Shown: positions 6,351 through 12,941, counted from the stretch's first letter. The stretch is DNA of 14,030 bases from Planctomycetota bacterium (GCA_003644295.1 QNBZ01000008.1:1-14030), one strand, 5' to 3'. Made by a program: numbers and translations. The notes: a model not told the origin generated them from the sequence alone.

Positions 6351-7127
6351 GTGAAAACCAAACAGCAAACCGATATCAGCCAAATATGGGAACAGTTTCA
6401 CAAAACCGGTGACCACCACTTCCGCAATTTACTTCTGGAGCACTACTGGCCACTGGTAAAATATACTGCCGAGCGATTGCACAGCAAGTTGCCTGATAAG
6501 GTTGAATTAGACGACCTTATCAGTGCGGGCACTTTCGGATTGAAGGACGCTATCGACGCCTTCGACCCGGCCAGAGGTGTAAAGTTCGAGACATACTGCT
6601 CGCCTCGCATAAGGGGCTCTATACTTGACGAGTTGCGGAGTATGGACTGGGTGCCGCGATTGGTTCGCTCCCGCGCCCACCAGTTGGCAAGGGCCACGCG
6701 GTCGCTCGAAACACACCTCGGCCGAAAACCTACCGAAAAAGAAACTGCAGAAGAGTTGGATATGGATACAGAAGAATTTAACCGACTCCAGCGGGACGCC
6801 AATGCTATCAGCATCGTGTCATTAAGCACTAAATACAACGACGGCGACAGCGAAAAAGACGTTCGCGAAATAGATATTATAAAAGATAAAAAGAGCCAGG
6901 ACCCGCTGACCGAGGCCCAAAAGCGAGACCTGAAAAGTTTGCTTACCAAAGGCCTGACTCGGGCCGAACGGCTGATTATCGTCTTGTATTACTACGAAGA
7001 GATGACGATGAAGGAAATCGGTGCAACGCTGGATTTATCCGAGTCACGTGTCTCGCAGATGCACTCTTCTATCGTCCAACGTCTGAAAGCCCAGATGAAC
7101 AGCCGAAAAAAGGAATTCGCAATTTAA
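6351..7127 (+). CDS. fliA: RNA polymerase sigma factor FliA (sigma-28)
   Basis: A 258-residue group 3 sigma factor of the FliA/WhiG type, which directs RNA polymerase to late flagellar promoters. Region 2 is clear: DDLISAGTFGLKDAIDAFDP (54-73), then GVKFETYCSPRIRGSILDEL (76-95), MDWVPRLVR. Region 3 is about 105-165 (RATRSLETHLGRKPTEKETA), and region 4 is about 195-250, with LTRAERLIIVLYYYEEMTMK and the helix-turn-helix IGATLDLSESRVSQMHSSIV. The start is GTG, chosen because GGAG lies seven bases upstream and the frame then fits the family N terminus; the nearby ATG at 6338 is out of frame. The gene follows flhG by 157 bp, and a sigma-28 promoter in that gap indicates autoactivation. No anti-sigma FlgM is visible beside it. 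Confidence 0.95.
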   Translation: MKTKQQTDISQIWEQFHKTGDHHFRNLLLEHYWPLVKYTAERLHSKLPDKVELDDLISAGTFGLKDAIDAFDPARGVKFETYCSPRIRGSILDELRSMDWVPRLVRSRAHQLARATRSLETHLGRKPTEKETAEELDMDTEEFNRLQRDANAISIVSLSTKYNDGDSEKDVREIDIIKDKKSQDPLTEAQKRDLKSLLTKGLTRAERLIIVLYYYEEMTMKEIGATLDLSESRVSQMHSSIVQRLKAQMNSRKKEFAI

Positions 7128-7183
7128 CCTGTCTCTCGTCGCCCGTATTCTCACTTCGATATTCGTGGTCTTGCAGCATAAGC

Positions 7184-7212
7184 TTGATTTTATTTCCCCG
7201 TGTGCATATAGT
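7184..7212 (+). promoter_or_regulatory. Sigma-70 promoter of dapF
   Basis: TTGATT (7184-7189), 17 bp, TATAGT (7207-7212). The predicted start site near 7219 is 21 bases before the dapF ATG at 7240 and includes its GGAG ribosome site. This also excludes the in-frame ATG at 7165 as the real start. Confidence 0.6.
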
Positions 7213-7239
7213 AAAGCAATATTCGAACGGAGAAACAAA

Positions 7240-8124
7240 ATGAGATTTACCAAGATGCATGGGCTGGGTAACGACTACGTTTATGTCAATTGCTTCAAGC
7301 AAAAAATTACCAACCCAAATAAGCTGGCTCAAATCGTCAGCGACCGTCATTTCGGTATCGGCTCTGATGGGCTGATTTTGATATGCCCGTCAAAAACGGC
7401 AGATGTACGGATGCGAATTTACAACGCCGATGGCTCAGAAGCCGAGATGTGCGGCAACGGTATCCGATGCGTTGCTAAATATACCTACGAACATAAACTG
7501 GCCAAAGCCGGCGGTTCATTTTCAGCACCCGGCCAGCCCCCCTGCCCTGCCTCTCTGAACATAGAAACCGGCAAAGGAGTTCTAACCGTTGGCCTTGTAA
7601 CAAACAGCAATGACAAAGTTGAAAAAGTGTGCGTCAATATGGGCCAGCCGATTCTAAAACCTGAAGATATACCCGTAAAACTCACCGGCCAGAAAGTAGT
7701 TGAAGAACCTGTTGAAATTCTCGGACAAAATTTGCTAATGACCTGCGTATCAATGGGTAATCCGCATGCGGTATTTTTCTGTGATGATGTTGAAGCAATA
7801 GAGCTTGAAAAACTCGGGCCTGCAGTCGAAAACCACGGGCTTTTTCCAAATCGCACCAATGTACACTTTGTTCAGGTGAATAAGCCAACTGAATTCACGA
7901 TGCGGACGTGGGAGCGAGGCAGTGGAATTACGATGGCCTGCGGCAGCGGCGCCTGCGCCTGTTGCGTGGCGGCGGTGCTTACCGACCGAGGGGAAAGAGT
8001 ATGCACTGCACATTTACCCGGCGGCAAACTGGATTTGAACTGGTGCGAACAAGATAATTGTGTCTATATGACCGGGCCGGCTGTCAGTATCTTCGAAGGG
8101 GTATTTGACTGGCCTGCCGATTGA
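7240..8124 (+). CDS. dapF: Diaminopimelate epimerase DapF
   Basis: DapF converts LL- to meso-diaminopimelate in the lysine and peptidoglycan pathway; it is cytosolic and needs no cofactor. The 294-residue product starts with the family signature FTKMHGLGNDYVYV. The two catalytic cysteines are C71 in EMCGNGIRC and C234 in the second motif (TMACGSGACA). DRHFGIGSDGLI and RIYNADGSEAEMCGNGIRC are also present, as is ERGSG before the second cysteine. The start at 7240 is chosen because GGAG lies seven bases upstream, the conserved N terminus begins there and a sigma-70 promoter sits just upstream. A small insertion at about 85-106 (Gly/Pro/Ala-rich) lies after the first catalytic loop. The gene follows fliA by 112 bp and appears separately transcribed. 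meso-DAP peptidoglycan precursor synthesis is implied. Confidence 0.97.
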   Translation: MRFTKMHGLGNDYVYVNCFKQKITNPNKLAQIVSDRHFGIGSDGLILICPSKTADVRMRIYNADGSEAEMCGNGIRCVAKYTYEHKLAKAGGSFSAPGQPPCPASLNIETGKGVLTVGLVTNSNDKVEKVCVNMGQPILKPEDIPVKLTGQKVVEEPVEILGQNLLMTCVSMGNPHAVFFCDDVEAIELEKLGPAVENHGLFPNRTNVHFVQVNKPTEFTMRTWERGSGITMACGSGACACCVAAVLTDRGERVCTAHLPGGKLDLNWCEQDNCVYMTGPAVSIFEGVFDWPAD

Positions 8125-8147
8125 CCTGCCGCACTTTATCAGCAGAC

Positions 8148-8177
8148 AAAAGGGCGCCGGTTATCCTGCCGACGCCC
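8148..8177 (-). terminator. Rho-independent terminator of the PEP-CTERM gene
   Basis: On the minus strand GGGCG and GGC pair with GCC and CGCCC around an 8-nt loop (eight pairs, one C/A mismatch), followed by TTTTGT. It lies 20 bp past the stop of the PEP-CTERM gene. On the plus strand no T-run follows, so it is less likely to end the dapF transcript, although the hairpin lies in its 3' end too. Confidence 0.6.
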
Positions 8178-8196
8178 ATATACCGTTTCCTGTTTG

Positions 8197-8994
8197 CTAT
8201 TTGTGTCGCTTTCTCGGCAGGGCTACCAAGCTGGTCAGACCCAACATCACAGCCGTGGACGGTTCAGGAGCTTTTGCCACGATATAATCCTGTTTACCAT
8301 CGTAAAGCCAACTCCGCAGATTCGATTTCGTACCCGTACCATCCAGGGAATGCAACCATTTATTAGCAGTGTCCGTTATGCTACCATCGCAACGAAAGCC
8401 AAGTTTGCCTTCTGTGCCGTCATTCTTAACATCCCATTTCAGCGGCGATTCGGGAAGGTCCTCATAAACAATCTCCCAGATAGCTACGGCAAAGGCCGCT
8501 GCATCGTGTTTCTGCTGTTTCGTAAATCCTTTCCGTTTCTTTTTATCATTTATTCTTTCTATCTCAGAAACAGAATTGCCACTCACCCAGCTCGAATCAT
8601 AAAATCGGCCCCACAACTCGCTTAGATACTCGGCCTTTTTGGCGCCCATCGGCCCTCCAAGAAAACCGGTCGGCACAGGCCCATCCTCCGGCATAGCTAC
8701 ATCATACGTCAATGTACTGCTGGACGGTGATTCTGGCAAATCAATGCAAAATGTGCCCACCGAACCATTGGCCCAATGGTTTCCTTCACCGGTACTGCCT
8801 GTTTTGTTAAACATATAGGCGCCGGCTAACACTCTTCGTCCCGTGTATCCGCCACCCCAGATTCTCACTGTGCTGACCGCACCAAAACCGGTGTGCGCAA
8901 TATCCACAGTACCCAATGGTGTGGCATCCATTACACACGGCACTGCCAGGACGACCGCAGCGCAGAAGAATACAACTGCTTTTACCATCTTCAT
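8197..8994 (-). CDS. PEP-CTERM exported protein with thioester-domain-like core
   Basis: A 265-residue secreted protein. It has a Sec signal peptide (about 1-24, MKMVKAVVFFCAAVVLAVPC) and a C-terminal PEP-CTERM sorting signal: APEPSTAVMLGLTSLVALP then the basic tail RKRHK, which exosortase recognises. The core resembles exported domains that carry FC-[IV]-D early and AAFQxAIWE late, patterns also seen in thioester domains. Here C83 sits in TFCIDL, but the position of the glutamine is alanine (A169 in AFAVAIWE), so an internal Cys-Gln thioester seems impossible. LPESP occurs twice. The start is the second in-frame ATG (8994), because GGGGGAAAAGAAA just upstream is the better ribosome site; the first ATG would place it inside the coding sequence. 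It is divergent from a sigma-54 response regulator. The biological role is unknown. Confidence 0.85.
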   Translation of the reverse strand: MKMVKAVVFFCAAVVLAVPCVMDATPLGTVDIAHTGFGAVSTVRIWGGGYTGRRVLAGAYMFNKTGSTGEGNHWANGSVGTFCIDLPESPSSSTLTYDVAMPEDGPVPTGFLGGPMGAKKAEYLSELWGRFYDSSWVSGNSVSEIERINDKKKRKGFTKQQKHDAAAFAVAIWEIVYEDLPESPLKWDVKNDGTEGKLGFRCDGSITDTANKWLHSLDGTGTKSNLRSWLYDGKQDYIVAKAPEPSTAVMLGLTSLVALPRKRHK

Positions 8995-9103
8995 TTTCTT
9001 TTCCCCCATATAAAAACTTCTCTAACAATCATTTCTCTTTGCCGCGGACAATCCACGGCAAGAATCCCATATTTTCCTAATCAAACAAAAATTTACACTT
9101 ATT

Positions 9104-9138
9104 TTGGAGACAAATGCCCCACTTGAAGACAAAGCCCC
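9104..9138. repeat. Two direct repeats with 19-bp period
   Basis: TTGGAGACAAATGCCCC (9104-9120) and TTGAAGACAAAGCCCC (9123-9138) differ by one substitution and one indel and begin 19 bp apart, about two helical turns. This is the usual look of tandem binding sites for a dimeric regulator on one face of DNA. The binding protein is unknown; the divergent response regulator is an obvious candidate. Confidence 0.5.
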
Positions 9139-9148
9139 CCTACTGCCA
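9134..9148 (-). promoter_or_regulatory. Weak sigma-54 -24/-12 candidate for the PEP-CTERM gene
   Basis: On the minus strand TGGCAG, five bases, GGGC gives the invariant GG-N10-GC spacing of sigma-54 promoters and a good -24 element, but the -12 (GGGC instead of TTGC) is poor. It would give a leader of about 125 nt for the PEP-CTERM gene. Listed because a sigma-54 activator is encoded next door. Confidence 0.25.
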
Positions 9149-9362
9149 CCATTTGCGACTGAAAAAGCCAACAATTTTCACTTATCCTTAACTTAAATAT
9201 AGATAATATTTGCCTGAATGCCAAAAACCCGGGTTGCTTAAACCGCTGGATTTACTCAGTTTTTGTACTTCTATAGAGCATTAAATTTCCTGCTAAAAAG
9301 CGGTTTTCTTCTTAAAATCCACAAAAAAGGACAAATGTGTTGTTTTTTTGCAACATTTATGT

Positions 9363-9390
9363 TTGACAATATGAACATAATTCTTATCAT
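9363..9390 (+). promoter_or_regulatory. Sigma-70 promoter of the sigma-54 response regulator
   Basis: A perfect TTGACA (9363-9368), 16 bp, TATCAT (9385-9390). The predicted start near 9397 is about 25 bases before the ATG at 9422, which supports that start and rejects the upstream ATG at 9263. Confidence 0.6.
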
Positions 9391-9421
9391 TTATTTAGGT
9401 TATGCCGGGACAGAAAAAAGT

Positions 9422-10807
9422 ATGACAAAAAAGAATATTCTCGTTATAGACAACGACAAAATTATAAGAGATTCGTTATGCAAGTTTCTGTCGTTCGAGG
9501 GATTTCAAACCAGCGGCGCCGGAACATTAAAGGGTGCCTTGGCCAAATTGCAAAAGCAGCCCTATTGCCTCGTTATAACAGATGTTAATTTTCCGGATGG
9601 AGACGGTCTCGAAGTATTAGAAACAATCAGGAACAACTACCCTCAAACGGTCGCCATTGTAATAACCGCCAACGGCACCATTGAAAGTGCGGTCAAAGCC
9701 ATCAAAAGAGGCGCCTATGACTATCTTTCAAAGCCAATCAACGATGACGACCTGCGCCTGGCGGTAGGAAGAGCAATCAAACAACAATCGCTTATCAGCG
9801 AAAACGTGAGTCTGCGACTGCAACTCGAACAAAAATACCGGCTGGAAAATATAATCAGCCAGAATTACAAAATGGCGAAAATCTTTGACCTTGTCGAAGC
9901 TGTTGCCGACAGCAAGACCACAATACTGATGACCGGCCCATCTGGGACAGGAAAAAGTATGCTCGCAAGAGCGATACATCATCGTTCGAGTCGGCATAAC
10001 AAACCCTTTATTGAGGTTAGCTGTGGTGCGCTGCCGGATACGCTGCTCGAAAGCGAATTATTCGGCCACGTTAAAGGAGCTTTCACCGGCGCCGTAGATA
10101 ATAAAAAAGGAAAGTTCCTGGCTGCGGATTCCGGAACGATTTTTCTCGACGAAATCGCAAACGCCTCTCCAGCACTTCAGGTCAAGCTTTTGCGCGTTTT
10201 ACAGGACAGGCAATTCGAGCCGGTCGGCAGTAATAAGACCATAACCGTCGATACGCGAGTTATAATTGCCTCAAATCGGGACCTGAAAGATGAAGTAAAA
10301 CAAGGTAGATTCAGGGAAGACCTGTATTACCGAATAAACGTGGTAACAATAAATCTGCCGGCTTTGCGTGAGAGAGTTGGAGACATCCAGTTGCTAACAA
10401 GGCACTTTTTACAATTGTACTGTACGCAGCACAACAAAGAAAAACTTGGCATTACCGACAAAACATCGGAGTATTTGGAGCGTTATTCCTGGCCGGGCAA
10501 CGTCCGCGAACTGGAAAATGTAGTCGAACGAGCGGTGCTGCTTAGCAAAGATAAATTCATTCGACCTGATGATTTGCCGGCCTCAATCAGGCAACCCCAA
10601 AACTGGCAACAAAAAAACTATACGCCAATGAGCTTAAAACAAGCGCTGGCTGAGCCGGAGAAAAATCTTATCCGCCAGGCGCTCGAAGCCAACCACTGGA
10701 ACAGACAGGAAACCGCAAAAGCGCTGCAGTTGAACCGGACGACTTTGTATAAAAAAATGAAGCGCTACGGCCTTTACGCCGAAGCTGAACAATTAGGACT
10801 GACGTAA
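9422..10807 (+). CDS. NtrC-family sigma-54-dependent response regulator
   Basis: A 461-residue activator with the standard three domains. Receiver (1-120): acidic D10 and D12, phosphoacceptor D54 in ITDVNFPDGDGL, conserved T83 and K104. AAA+ domain (about 143-385): Walker A GPSGTGKS (172-179), the GAFTGA loop that contacts sigma-54 (219-224), Walker B TIFLDE (239-244), the arginine-finger region FREDLYYRINV, and WPGNVRELENVVERA. The C-terminal Fis-type helix-turn-helix is about 425-450 (RQETAKALQLNRTTLYKKMK). All key residues are present, so it should be phosphorylation-controlled and dependent on RpoN. The ATG at 9422 is used because the receiver strand KNILVID starts there and a promoter lies just upstream. 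No partner histidine kinase is in the window. It is divergent from a PEP-CTERM gene, and in some proteobacteria a sigma-54 regulator (PrsR) controls such genes; the same link is inferred here. Confidence 0.94.
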   Translation: MTKKNILVIDNDKIIRDSLCKFLSFEGFQTSGAGTLKGALAKLQKQPYCLVITDVNFPDGDGLEVLETIRNNYPQTVAIVITANGTIESAVKAIKRGAYDYLSKPINDDDLRLAVGRAIKQQSLISENVSLRLQLEQKYRLENIISQNYKMAKIFDLVEAVADSKTTILMTGPSGTGKSMLARAIHHRSSRHNKPFIEVSCGALPDTLLESELFGHVKGAFTGAVDNKKGKFLAADSGTIFLDEIANASPALQVKLLRVLQDRQFEPVGSNKTITVDTRVIIASNRDLKDEVKQGRFREDLYYRINVVTINLPALRERVGDIQLLTRHFLQLYCTQHNKEKLGITDKTSEYLERYSWPGNVRELENVVERAVLLSKDKFIRPDDLPASIRQPQNWQQKNYTPMSLKQALAEPEKNLIRQALEANHWNRQETAKALQLNRTTLYKKMKRYGLYAEAEQLGLT

Positions 10808-10808
10808 A

Positions 10809-10829
10809 ATTGATAAATGATAATTGATT
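10809..10829. repeat. 7-bp tandem repeat, three copies
   Basis: ATTGATA, AATGATA, ATTGATT in tandem, with a partial fourth unit, immediately after the response-regulator stop. The unit is the same as in the tract at 11406-11433 on the far side of the lipoprotein and tRNA genes. Confidence 0.6.
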
Positions 10830-10892
10830 ATTGGAAAGCTCAAAATAGCGACCACAACTTTACTAATCTACAAAAAAATTAAGGAACAGAAA

Positions 10893-11312
10893 ATGAAAGC
10901 GAGAAAGTATTGGACATTGGCACTTGTGTTGACATTGGGCGTTATCTTAGGCGGCTGTACTACCTGCGATGAAATCAGGAGCAAAACCAGGGAGCGGCTC
11001 CTGCAGCTATCAGCAGGTATGACAAAAGAAGAAGTCCTTGACATCACGGGAAGGCGAAGAATCTGCTGTACCACAACAGGAGCAACCACAAAGACCATCA
11101 ACAATCCTTATAGCTCTGAAATACTGGTTGGCAAAGGTAAAACTCTTGAGGTACTGTACTACTACACGGACAGAAAACACGCCGGCTTTGCCGTCAGAGA
11201 TGAAGACCTTACTCCGGTTGTTTTTGAAGACGACCGGCTCATCGGCTGGGGCTGGAATTTTCTTAACGAACAAATTGAGAGGTATGAAATAAAATTCCGC
11301 CGAAAACGATAA
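10893..11312 (+). CDS. DUF3192/BamE-like lipoprotein
   Basis: A 139-residue lipoprotein: basic N terminus, hydrophobic stretch, and lipobox ILGGC with the lipidated cysteine at about residue 22 (MKARKYWTLALVLTLGVILGGC reads as a type II signal). The mature part starts with a helix ending SAGMTKEEVLDITGRR, the pattern of BamE/SmpA-like folds, and later has LEVLYYYTD and DLTPVVFEDDRLIGWGWNF, which matches my recollection of the DUF3192 signature (TPLVFE...LIGWG). Residues CC at RRICCTTTG could form disulphides. The ATG at 10893 has AAGGA seven bases upstream; the longer in-frame start at 10824 would bury the signal peptide. It follows the response regulator by 85 bp with repeats in between, and nearly touches the tRNA gene on the other strand. 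The function is unknown. Confidence 0.78.
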   Translation: MKARKYWTLALVLTLGVILGGCTTCDEIRSKTRERLLQLSAGMTKEEVLDITGRRRICCTTTGATTKTINNPYSSEILVGKGKTLEVLYYYTDRKHAGFAVRDEDLTPVVFEDDRLIGWGWNFLNEQIERYEIKFRRKR

Positions 11313-11315
11313 TAA

Positions 11316-11399
11316 TGCCCGGGACTGGAGTCGAACCAGCACCCGCCGAAGCGGACCAGCCCCTCAAGCTGGCGCGTCTGCCTATTCCGCCACCCGGGC
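11316..11399 (-). tRNA. tRNA-Leu (anticodon GAG)
   Basis: The minus strand folds to a full 84-nt cloverleaf: acceptor GCCCGGG/CCCGGGC, D arm GCG/CGC, anticodon arm CCAGC/GCTGG with loop TTGAGGG and anticodon GAG (plus-strand 11363-11365), a long variable arm CCGC-TTCG-GCGG typical of class II tRNAs, and T arm GCTGG-TTCGACT-CCAGT. The discriminator is A, as expected for leucine. CCA is not encoded. It decodes CUC/CUU. It lies 3 bp from the stop of the convergent lipoprotein gene. Confidence 0.97.
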
Positions 11400-11405
11400 C
11401 TTTTA

Positions 11406-11433
11406 ATTGATTATTGATTATTGATTATTAATT
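11406..11433. repeat. 7-bp tandem repeat, four copies, within the tRNA promoter
   Basis: ATTGATT occurs three times in tandem, followed by ATTAATT. On the minus strand the units read AATAATC-like and supply both the spacer and the -10 box of the tRNA-Leu promoter. Confidence 0.75.
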
Positions 11434-11438
11434 GTCAA
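11410..11438 (-). promoter_or_regulatory. tRNA-Leu promoter built on heptad repeats
   Basis: On the minus strand a perfect TTGACA (plus 11433-11438), 17 bp, then AATAAT (plus 11410-11415). The start site would be near 11403, giving a leader of about four bases, normal for tRNA genes. The -10 is the third of three AATAAT copies made by the repeat, at 3, 10 and 17 bp from the -35. Confidence 0.65.
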
Positions 11439-11469
11439 TTCAGAAATCTGAACGGCAAGTAAAACTCAA

Positions 11470-12150
11470 TCACACACCTCTCTCATTATCCCACAACAGA
11501 ATCTGCAAACGCTGGCAGAACGCAAAGCTGGTTTGCTTGCACAACTCAGCTACCATTTCAGATTTTTCAAGAAGCTCATCCCTTGTCCCTGCCTGCGGCA
11601 TCAGCATCACCTTTTCCAAATCGATGTTGCCAATTTCCTCTATTGTTTGCTGTATCTCAGGTAAATCGGCCTGCGAATCCACAACAAACTTCAGTTGATA
11701 TTCATAATGAGCGAGCAACTCAGCTAATACAGCTATATCCAATCTTGAATCCTCGTGAATAGCAGCAAGCTTGGCGTCATCCGGCATAGAGTTGCTCAAC
11801 TTCGGGCTGATACTCATCAAATCACAGGGCAACTCCGGTATGAATGCGATGCCGGAAGTTTCAATCGTTATATGTTTTCCACTTTTCTTTAGCTTTTCTA
11901 CCAATTGCGGCAAATCTGAATTTATCATTGGCTCACCGCCGGTGAGCACCACGAACTTGCTTTGGTATTGTTCGACAGCCCGCACAATTTTCTCAATGCT
12001 GTAATGGGACCCTGCTGTTTCGTCCCAGCCGTATTTTGTATCGCACCACCGGCAGCGCAAAGGACAGCCCGCAAGGCGCACGAACACGCTGGGAACACCG
12101 GCTAAAAACCCTTCGCCCTGTAAAGAATAAAATATCTCGCTCACTCTCAC
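11470..12150 (-). CDS. queE: 7-carboxy-7-deazaguanine synthase QueE
   Basis: Radical SAM enzyme that converts 6-carboxytetrahydropterin to 7-carboxy-7-deazaguanine in the preQ0/queuosine pathway. The 226-residue product has FYSLQGEG (the family N-terminal motif), the iron-sulphur CxxxCxxC at C29, C33, C36 (AGCPLRCRWCD), TGGEP for SAM binding at 70-74, and a C-terminal RLQILLWDNERGV typical of QueE. The start is GTG at 12150, four bases after the queC stop, so the two are translationally close and surely one operon; a second GTG two codons later is equally possible. No strong ribosome site is seen, and a 7-bp tandem repeat occupies the junction. Confidence 0.95.
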   Translation of the reverse strand: MRVSEIFYSLQGEGFLAGVPSVFVRLAGCPLRCRWCDTKYGWDETAGSHYSIEKIVRAVEQYQSKFVVLTGGEPMINSDLPQLVEKLKKSGKHITIETSGIAFIPELPCDLMSISPKLSNSMPDDAKLAAIHEDSRLDIAVLAELLAHYEYQLKFVVDSQADLPEIQQTIEEIGNIDLEKVMLMPQAGTRDELLEKSEMVAELCKQTSFAFCQRLQILLWDNERGV

Positions 12151-12153
12151 TTT

Positions 12154-12181
12154 GTTATTCTTTATTCGACATTCGATATTC
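12154..12181. repeat. 7-bp tandem repeat at the queC/queE junction
   Basis: GTTATTC, TTTATTC, GACATTC, GATATTC: four heptads of the form NNNATTC (minus strand GAATNNN). They encode the last residues of QueC (IEYRMSNKE) and include its stop codon. The first heptad ends four bases from the queE start. Confidence 0.6.
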
Positions 12182-12868
12182 TATCGGGTCTTTCAGGCCT
12201 GCCTCGGCGAAACCCTTTAATCTCAATCTGCAGGAATCGCACCTGCCGCAGCTTCTACCTTCATCATCCGGGTCATAACAACTATGCGTCATAGAATAAT
12301 CCACGCCAAGCTTTGTGCCTGTAAGGATAATTTCACTCTTGCTCATCTTTATAATTGGAGTATGAATCTTGAATTTTCCCCTGCCTTCAATAGCGGCTGC
12401 GGTGGCAAGATTAGCCGTTTTTTCAAATGCCACGATAAATTCAGCCCGGCAATCGGGGTAGCCGCTGTAGTCGGTTGCGTTGACGCCGATAAAGATATCA
12501 AACGCCTCCAGCACCTCGGCCCAGGCAAGTGCGCAGCTCAGAAATATCGTGTTGCGAGCCGGCACATAGCTCGGCGGTATTTGCCCCGAATTACCTAAAT
12601 CCACCCTGTCCTTTGGAACTTCGATACTCGGGTCTGTCAGTGCTGAACCGCCGAACTGGGCCAAATCAATATCGATTATGCGATGCTCGATTACCCCCAA
12701 AAAATCAGATACCCTTTTTGCCGCCTCGATTTCCAGCCGGTGGCGCTGGCCATATCTGAAAGTTAAGCCGTAGCATTGGAATCCTTTACTGCGGGCAACG
12801 GCCAGAGTTGTGGCTGAATCGAGCCCGCCGCTCAGTAAAACAACCGCTTTCTTATTTTTTTCCGTCAT
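12155..12868 (-). CDS. queC: 7-cyano-7-deazaguanine synthase QueC
   Basis: ATP-dependent enzyme that turns 7-carboxy-7-deazaguanine into preQ0 (using ammonia). The 237-residue protein has the PP-loop SGGLDS (13-18), LTFRYGQRH (35-43), YVPARNTIFL (101-110), IGVNATDYSGYPDCR (127-141) and a zinc site of four cysteines, C197, C207, C210 and C213 (HSCYDPDDEGRSCGRCDSCR). These are the hallmarks of QueC. The end of the protein (IEYRMSNKE) follows the usual GFAEAGLKDP end and is made by the 7-bp repeat, so it looks like a repeat-derived extension. The start ATG has GAAGAAGG directly upstream. It is the first gene of queC-queE and is divergent from queF. Confidence 0.97.
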   Translation of the reverse strand: MTEKNKKAVVLLSGGLDSATTLAVARSKGFQCYGLTFRYGQRHRLEIEAAKRVSDFLGVIEHRIIDIDLAQFGGSALTDPSIEVPKDRVDLGNSGQIPPSYVPARNTIFLSCALAWAEVLEAFDIFIGVNATDYSGYPDCRAEFIVAFEKTANLATAAAIEGRGKFKIHTPIIKMSKSEIILTGTKLGVDYSMTHSCYDPDDEGRSCGRCDSCRLRLKGFAEAGLKDPIEYRMSNKE

Positions 12869-12880
12869 CCTTCTTCGACC

Positions 12881-12909
12881 TTGTCAAAATCAGCAATACT
12901 TATTATATT
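12881..12909 (+). promoter_or_regulatory. queF promoter overlapping a queC -10 box
   Basis: Plus strand: TTGTCA (12881-12886), 17 bp, TATATT (12904-12909), start near 12916. On the minus strand the same AT core has a perfect TATAAT (12902-12907) with a poor -35 about 17 bp away, for queC-queE. The two -10 boxes overlap, so polymerases would compete. Confidence 0.55.
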
Positions 12910-12941
12910 AGTTTAGCCGAATTTTTGCGAGGTTCAACAAA

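Larger units (their letters stand above)
8995..9421. other. 427-bp divergent intergenic region, PEP-CTERM gene and sigma-54 regulator
   Basis: No gene is seen. Contents from left to right: a hairpin TTGCCG/CGGCAA (9039-9061) in the presumed PEP-CTERM leader; two direct repeats (9104-9138); a candidate minus-strand -24/-12 element (9134-9148); the palindrome AACCCGGGTT (9226-9235); a spaced inverted repeat AAACCGCT (9240-9247) / AGCGGTTT (9299-9306); and a sigma-70 promoter for the regulator (9363-9390). The in-frame extension of the regulator ORF upstream of 9422 lies across this region and is taken as non-coding because the promoter is within it. Confidence 0.6.

Noticed and set aside
7165..7239. 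25-residue N-terminal extension of DapF from an upstream ATG
   Set aside because: The sigma-70 promoter at 7184-7212 starts transcription downstream of that ATG, and the conserved N terminus with GGAG begins at 7240.
9263..9421. 53-residue N-terminal extension of the response regulator
   Set aside because: It precedes the receiver domain, has a composition unlike coding sequence here, and contains the promoter TTGACA-N16-TATCAT.
10824..10892. Longer start of the lipoprotein
   Set aside because: It would place extra residues before the signal peptide; the ATG at 10893 has AAGGA and a proper lipobox distance.
12869..12941. preQ1 riboswitch upstream of queF or queC
   Set aside because: No compact aptamer with the A-rich tail and pseudoknot is seen, and predicted leaders of about 25 nt are too short.
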